DNA of 64,000 nt from JAIVJM01 sp963816985 (GTDB lineage Bacteria > Acidobacteriota > Blastocatellia > Pyrinomonadales > Pyrinomonadaceae). Below the pieces are notes generated by a model, which was given only the letters and a program-made list of their open reading frames with translations, did no database searches and was not told where the DNA came from. Of this stretch, positions 59,860-64,000 are shown one piece after another. The stretch covers positions 1-64,000 of the forward strand of contig CAWFMF010000002.1 in assembly GCA_963816985.1 (NCBI GenBank). Reading direction: 5' to 3'. The number at the start of each line of letters is the position of its first letter. Position 1 is the first letter of the stretch. The translations under genes and the position numbers were made by a program.

Positions 59860-60210
59860 TCAACCGAAGAGCGAAGCGAGAAACTCCTTCGTCCCCGGCG
59901 GGCCGGTCAGCTCAAGCCACACCGGCCCGCCGCCCGGCCCCACCGACAACCTGAAGCCGAGGAACGGGCAGCAGCGCCTTTCGAGCCGGATAATCTCCGC
60001 CAACTCTCCGAGCCACTCGTCGCCTTCCGGGAAGCGGTACGCATAGCCGTCCGGCAATTCCTTCAACTCCAACACCGCCCGCCCCGCCTTCTCAAGCAGC
60101 AAGCCCCTCCGCTCTCGGAGTTCGACTTCCGTCAGGCTGCACGCGACCGGCAGTTCGGTTCGAGGCGGAAGCCCGACCGTGAGGGAGGGCGTGTCAGTCA
60201 TCTCATGCAC
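59860..60210 (-). CDS. Conserved small protein with paired cysteines
   Basis: A 116-residue protein with the family pattern ACSLTEVELRERRGLLLEKAG, LPDGYAYRFPEGDEWLGELAEIIRLERRCCPFLGFRLSV and GPVWLELTGPPGTKEFLASLFG. The R-R-C-C-P-F-L core is highly conserved in a widespread family of small bacterial proteins with no known role. No signal peptide. A short palindrome lies at the shared region with mqnC's end. Confidence 0.75.
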   Translation of the reverse strand: MHEMTDTPSLTVGLPPRTELPVACSLTEVELRERRGLLLEKAGRAVLELKELPDGYAYRFPEGDEWLGELAEIIRLERRCCPFLGFRLSVGPGGGPVWLELTGPPGTKEFLASLFG

Positions 60211-60267
60211 ACTCCTGTGTTAGTCGAACGCCCTCCCTCACGGTCGGGCTTCTGTGCAGTCTGCTGT

Positions 60268-61416
60268 TTAGTCCGCGAAGGCGACGGTCAATTCCCTCAG
60301 CGTCGCCGAGTCGCTCGCGTCGCCCGACGCCGACTCCGTGCGGTTGACGTGGCGGTAGAGGATGTCTCTTTGCTGCGGGCGGAAGCCCGCCTCGCGGATG
60401 AGGTAGCGGAGCATCTTCTCGTCGGCGGTGTTGTGCGCGCCCGCCGCCGAGACGACGTTCTCCTCAATCATCACCGAGCCCATGTCGTCCGCGCCGAAGC
60501 GCAGGGCGACCTGACCGAGCCTCAAGCCTTGCGTCAGCCAAGACGACTGGATGTGCTCCACGTTGTCGAGGAAGAGCCTTGAGACCGAGAGCATCTTGAG
60601 GTAATCCATCCCCGTCGGCTCTTCCTTGATGCGACGACCTAGAGCCGTGTTCTCGCGTTGGAACGTCCACGGGATGAAGGCCGTGAAGCCGCCCGTCTCG
60701 TCCTGCAAGTCGCGGACTCTCTGAAGATGACGGACGCGGTGTTCGAGCCGGTCGCCGATGCCGAACATCATCGTCGCCGTCGAACGAAGACCGACCTTGT
60801 GCGTCGCGCGCATCACCGAGAGCCACTCGTCGGTCGTGCACTTGGTCGAGACGCGCTTGCGCACCTCGTCGTCCAAAATCTCGCCGCCGCCGCCCGGCAT
60901 GCTGTAGAGCCCCGCCTCCTTCAGACGCCGCATGACCTCTTCGTAAGAGAGGCCGGAGATGAGGTGGATGTTGTGTATCTCCGGCGGCGAGAAGCAGTGG
61001 AGTTGAAAGTCCGGGTAACGCGCGTGGAGAGCGCGCAAAAGGTCTTCGTACCACTCGATGCCGAAGTCGGGATGAAGCCCGCCCTGCATCAAAACGCCCG
61101 TCCCGCCGAGCGCGATAGTCTCGTCAATGCGCTCGCAAATCTGCTCGACGGTCTGGACGTAGGTGTCGGGCTTGCCGGGCCGGCGGTAGAAGGCGCAGAA
61201 GGTGCAGACGACGTTGCAGACGTTCGTGTAATTAACGTTGCGGTCAATGATGTAGGTGACGACATCGCCGGGGTACTTGCGCCGCCGCACCTCGTCGGCG
61301 GCAACGCCGATGCGCGCCACGTCGTGCGACTCAAGCAGCGTCGCGCACTCCTCCGCCGTCATGCGCTCGCCCGCCACCACGCGGTCGAGGATGGATTGAA
61401 TGTCCGTGTTACTCAT
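60268..61416 (-). CDS. mqnC: Cyclic dehypoxanthine futalosine synthase MqnC
   Basis: A radical SAM enzyme of the futalosine pathway for menaquinone. The 382-residue protein has the 4Fe-4S motif C-x3-C-x2-C (Cys67, Cys71, Cys74) in NVCNVVCTFCAFYRRPG and the MqnC-type TPQLDFG-like core (GGLHPDFGIEWYEDLLRAL, HCFSPPEIHNIHLISGLSYEEVMRRLKEAGLYSMPGGGGEIL). It converts dehypoxanthine futalosine to the cyclic form. mqnA is 162 bp upstream on the same strand. Confidence 0.93.
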   Translation of the reverse strand: MSNTDIQSILDRVVAGERMTAEECATLLESHDVARIGVAADEVRRRKYPGDVVTYIIDRNVNYTNVCNVVCTFCAFYRRPGKPDTYVQTVEQICERIDETIALGGTGVLMQGGLHPDFGIEWYEDLLRALHARYPDFQLHCFSPPEIHNIHLISGLSYEEVMRRLKEAGLYSMPGGGGEILDDEVRKRVSTKCTTDEWLSVMRATHKVGLRSTATMMFGIGDRLEHRVRHLQRVRDLQDETGGFTAFIPWTFQRENTALGRRIKEEPTGMDYLKMLSVSRLFLDNVEHIQSSWLTQGLRLGQVALRFGADDMGSVMIEENVVSAAGAHNTADEKMLRYLIREAGFRPQQRDILYRHVNRTESASGDASDSATLRELTVAFAD

Positions 61417-61577
61417 CAGAAAATCTCACAATGCATCTCAAAGTGAATCTCAAAGCGAATCTCAATTTGCAAAGCCGAAAACCTTAATCCGCATTCCGCC
61501 ACACACGCCCTCGAAGCCCCCGCCCGAAGTCTGAGAAACTTTAGCGCGCGTGGCCCGGCAATACGGACGCCGTTGAT

Positions 61578-62504
61578 TTATGCAGCCCGCGTGCCAACCA
61601 TGCGCAAGGGGCGAAGCTCGCGAATCAGCCCGTGCCTGTGCGCCAGACGGTAATAAAGCTCAAGCCCGGCGCGCATCTCCTCGTCCACCTCGTAGCAGAT
61701 GTTGTCTCTGAGATACGCGACCAACTCCGCGCGCGGGCGACCCAGACCCGGCTCGTAGGCCGCCGCAATCTCTTCGATGCTCCGCAGCCCCTCGTCGCGC
61801 GCGGCGGCGAAGTCAACTTCGGCGACTCGCCGCGCGGCGTCGGCCCTCGCCATCCACATCGCAAACACGAAGCCGAGCCCCGTGAACTCGCGCCAGAGCG
61901 CGGCCATGTCGTAGACGCGCAGCCCCTCGCGCGGGAAGGTCATCGCCGGGTCGCCGATGACGAGCGCCGCCGAATGCTCGTCCAGCATCCCCGGCAGGAC
62001 AGGCACGGCGGACGAGAGCCGGGGCGCACTCCCGACGAACTCGCGGAAGATGATCTCGACGAGCGCGGCGGAAGTCCTCGAAGAGGTGTCGAGCGCGACC
62101 GTCCGGACTTCATCAAGCTCCGCCCCGCGCGTCACCAGCACCACGCTCTGCACTTCGCTCCGCGCCCCGACGCAGACGCCGGGCACGAGTTCTATATCGG
62201 AGAGGCGCTGGTACTCGATGACGGGGACGAGCGCCGCCTCGACCTCTCCGCGCGCCAGAAAGTCCGCGCAACGCGCGGGCGCGGCGTCCGTCAAAAGCCG
62301 CACCGAATCCCTGTGCGGGCCGCGCATAAAACTCCAGATGAGCGGCGCGCTGTTCAGATAGTAAGACGCGGCGATGCGCGGCGCGCTGCCCTCTTCAATC
62401 ACCTCTTCGGACGTTCCCTTCACCCTGACACAGAGCCGCGCGCCCTCCGGGCCTTCTTGCGCGGTCTCGCACGTGATGCTAACGCACGCGCCCACGCGCC
62501 GCAA
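61578..62504 (-). CDS. mqnA: Chorismate dehydratase MqnA
   Basis: MqnA dehydrates chorismate to 3-enolpyruvyl-benzoate, the first committed step of the futalosine pathway. The 308-residue protein has the periplasmic-binding-like fold: RIAASYYLNSAPLIWSFM, ALVPVIEYQRLSDIELVPGVCVGARSEVQSVVLVTR, VALDTSSRTSAALVEII and FVFAMWMARADA. The start is uncertain: an in-frame GTG at about 62424 would also give a natural N-terminus; no strong ribosome site supports either. A repeat hairpin lies upstream, between this gene and the divergent cyclase. Confidence 0.9.
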   Translation of the reverse strand: MRRVGACVSITCETAQEGPEGARLCVRVKGTSEEVIEEGSAPRIAASYYLNSAPLIWSFMRGPHRDSVRLLTDAAPARCADFLARGEVEAALVPVIEYQRLSDIELVPGVCVGARSEVQSVVLVTRGAELDEVRTVALDTSSRTSAALVEIIFREFVGSAPRLSSAVPVLPGMLDEHSAALVIGDPAMTFPREGLRVYDMAALWREFTGLGFVFAMWMARADAARRVAEVDFAAARDEGLRSIEEIAAAYEPGLGRPRAELVAYLRDNICYEVDEEMRAGLELYYRLAHRHGLIRELRPLRMVGTRAA

Positions 62505-62572
62505 GACGACCGAGCCGCCCCTTCGCCCCGTTTCGTTGACAGCGTTTCTACACGGCCAGTAACATGAAAAGC

Positions 62573-62654
62573 CGTGAACCGTAAACCGTGACAGGTGACA
62601 GGAAATACCTGCCTACCTCTTGTCACGGTTTACCTGTCACGGTTCACGGCTCTT
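62573..62654. repeat. GTGACAGGTGACA-word hairpin repeat
   Basis: Arms CCGTGAACCGTAAACCGTGA and CAGGTGACAGG pair with their complements; the right arm ends at the start codon of the cyclase gene. Sister of the infB-rbfA element. Confidence 0.85.
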
Positions 62655-63299
62655 ATGCCCATCCACGACATCAGCGTGGCGATTGCGCCCGGCGAGACGC
62701 CGACGTATCCGGGCGACCCCGGCATCGAGGTCGAGTCGTGGGCGGCCATCGCGCGCGGCGACTCGGCCAACGTCACCTCGCTCCGCTTCGGGGCTCACAC
62801 CGCCACTCATCTGGACGCGCCCGCACACTTCATCGAAGGCGCGCCGGGCATCCCCTCGCTCCCGCTCGAAGTCCTCGTCGGCCCCGCGCGCGTCGTCGCT
62901 CTTAACGAAGACGTGCTCGCCGTTGACGAAAACCACGTCGCCGCCGCACAGCTCGAAGGCGCGACCCGCGTCCTCTTCAAGACGCGCAACTCCGCCTTCT
63001 GGGACGACCCGCGCGGGCGCTTCCGCGAGGATTTCACTTACCTCACCGAGGGCGGCGCGCTCGCACTCGTCGAGCGCGGCGTCCGGCTCGTCGGCTTCGA
63101 CTACCTCTCGGTCGAGAGGTTCGGCTCGAACGACTTCGCGACGCACCTCGCGTTGCTCTCGAACGGCGTCGTCATCGTCGAGGGGCTCGACCTCCGCGCC
63201 GTCGCCGAGGGCACATACGAGTTGATCTGCCTGCCTCTCAAAATCGCGGCGGGGAGCGGCGACGGAGCCCCCGCGCGCGCCGTGCTCCGCACTCTCTAA
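62655..63299 (+). CDS. Cyclase-family hydrolase (kynurenine formamidase-like)
   Basis: A 214-residue protein of the cyclase/KynB family, a metal-dependent hydrolase. The metal motif is HTATHLDAPAHF, matching H-x-G-T-H-x-D-x-P-x-H; DYLSVERFGSNDFATHLALL supplies more ligands. It begins MPIHDISVAIAPGETPTYPGDPGIEV. No kyn genes are nearby, so the substrate is open. No Shine-Dalgarno: the ATG follows the repeat arm directly. Confidence 0.88.
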   Translation: MPIHDISVAIAPGETPTYPGDPGIEVESWAAIARGDSANVTSLRFGAHTATHLDAPAHFIEGAPGIPSLPLEVLVGPARVVALNEDVLAVDENHVAAAQLEGATRVLFKTRNSAFWDDPRGRFREDFTYLTEGGALALVERGVRLVGFDYLSVERFGSNDFATHLALLSNGVVIVEGLDLRAVAEGTYELICLPLKIAAGSGDGAPARAVLRTL

Positions 63300-63346
63300 A
63301 AGAACTGAGGAGGCGTCGCCCGTCGAGCGCGGCGACGACAAACGAG

Positions 63347-63709
63347 ATGCTTGAGAAAGTTAACATCGCAGAGAAATTCCGGCTCTTCGAAGAGCACTGG
63401 AGCCCGAAGATTGCGGGCGAGGTGGGCGACTCCTACGTCAAGCTCGTCAAGTTTCAGGGCGACTTCGTGTGGCACCAGCACGAGACCGAGGACGAGATGT
63501 TTCTCGTCGTTAAGGGCAGCATCGTCATTAAGCTCCGCGACGGCGACGTGCACTTAGGCGAGGGCGAGTTCGTCGTCATCCCTCGCGGCGTCGAGCACAT
63601 GCCCGTCGCCGAAGAGGAGGCGCACGTCCTGCTCTTCGAGCCCAAGTCCGTCCTCAACACCGGCGACGTGCGGAACGAGCGCACCGTGCCCGAACTCCAA
63701 AGAATCTGA
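63347..63709 (+). CDS. Cupin-domain protein
   Basis: A 120-residue single-cupin protein. Motif 1 is WHQHETEDEMFLVVKGSIVIKLRDG with the two histidines and glutamate; motif 2 is PRGVEHMPVAEEEAHVLLFE. A metal is likely bound. Its N-terminus MLEKVNIAEKFRLFEEHWSPKIAGEV is typical of small cytosolic cupins. Role unknown. The next gene starts one base after its stop. Confidence 0.87.
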   Translation: MLEKVNIAEKFRLFEEHWSPKIAGEVGDSYVKLVKFQGDFVWHQHETEDEMFLVVKGSIVIKLRDGDVHLGEGEFVVIPRGVEHMPVAEEEAHVLLFEPKSVLNTGDVRNERTVPELQRI

Positions 63710-63710
63710 G

Positions 63711-64000
63711 ATGGACAAAAAACATCCGACCGCGGACGCGCCCGTTCGACTCCCACGGCGGGCCGCCCTTCGACGTAGATTCGCCGCGCTACCGCGAGCG
63801 CGTCTACGAGATTGTGCGCCGCATCCCCGTCGGGCGCGTGATGACCTACGGGCAGTTGGCCGAGTTGCTCGGCGAGGGCTACACGGCGCGCACCGTCGGC
63901 TTCGCCATGCACTCGGCGGACGAGGACGTTCCGTGGCACCGCGTCATCAACGCGCAGGGCAAATGCTCGACGGGCCGCGTCGTGCTCCCGCCGGATAAGC
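63711..64000 (+). CDS. Alkyltransferase-like (MGMT/ATL) protein, frameshifted and cut by the window end
   Basis: An ATG at 63711 opens a frame that drifts near 63745-63760; in the next frame the family appears: PPFDVDSPRYRERVYEIVRRIPVGRVMTYGQLAELLGEGYTARTVGFAMHSAD and VPWHRVINAQGKCSTGRVVLPPDK. The PWHR motif replaces the catalytic PCHR of O6-alkylguanine transferases, so this is an ATL protein: it binds alkylated guanine and flags it for nucleotide excision repair rather than repairing it. It runs past the end of the window. Confidence 0.75.

Overview
The window is a high-GC bacterial chromosome segment, tightly packed and mostly made of housekeeping genes. Gene content and style point to Acidobacteriota, probably a Blastocatellia/Pyrinomonadaceae-like lineage: futalosine-route menaquinone genes, M61, M16 and S41 secreted peptidases, an XRE regulator with an RPERLA lead-in, and many hairpin spacers made of short repeated words. 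The assignment is inference from gene content; no rRNA or tRNA is visible. About ten genes are broken by single-base frameshifts in repetitive or homopolymer DNA although their reading frames are otherwise well kept. Indel errors in the assembly are therefore a better explanation than mass gene decay.

Layout. 1-1.0 kb: an AT-rich, decayed zinc-ribbon gene. 1.1-7.5 kb: molybdopterin genes moeA and moaC, a glycosyltransferase/methyltransferase pair, a fasciclin protein and an M50B-like membrane protease. 7.6-12.6 kb: uvrA and a secreted metallo-beta-lactamase-fold protein. 12.8-20.9 kb: yqeY and the rimP-nusA-infB-rbfA-nrnA translation/transcription operon, with a strong promoter and a candidate leader attenuator. 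21-28 kb: accD-folC, a pilin-like protein, Nudix, PlsC, CPBP protease and a CrtI-like oxidoreductase. 28-39 kb: FecR-domain protein, zincin-like lipoprotein, Uma2 nuclease, VWA protein, PilT-type ATPase, GAF-SpoIIE phosphatase, an IS4-type insertion sequence and a primase-like protein. 39-44.4 kb: an unknown secreted protein, an ImmA/IrrE-like protein, and a 3.3-kb IS1595-type transposon carrying cargo. 44.7-50.4 kb: VOC-fold and NTF2-like proteins around an XRE-controlled operon encoding a SWIM-finger/Rad52-like protein. 50.5-60 kb: isochorismatase-fold hydrolase and S41, M61 and paired M16 peptidases. 60-64 kb: mqnC and mqnA, a cyclase, a cupin and the start of an alkyltransferase-like gene.

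Three things stand out. First, the transposon at 41140-44442 has 25-bp terminal inverted repeats, each holding a TTGACG -35 box that, with a -10 box 17 bp further in, forms an inward promoter. One promoter reads into a HEPN-like cargo gene and the other into the transposase. Second, a divergently regulated operon at 45.3-48.15 kb pairs an XRE repressor with a coiled-coil protein, a SWIM/Rad52-like fusion and a winged-helix-like protein, with a palindromic operator candidate on the promoter. Third, spacer hairpins of at least six unrelated sequence families share one plan: each arm is built from short near-tandem words, and the element abuts a stop codon, a start codon or both, sometimes supplying the last codons of the gene. 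One such hairpin has been split by the IS4-type element, and an intact copy at 12.7 kb shows the empty site exactly.
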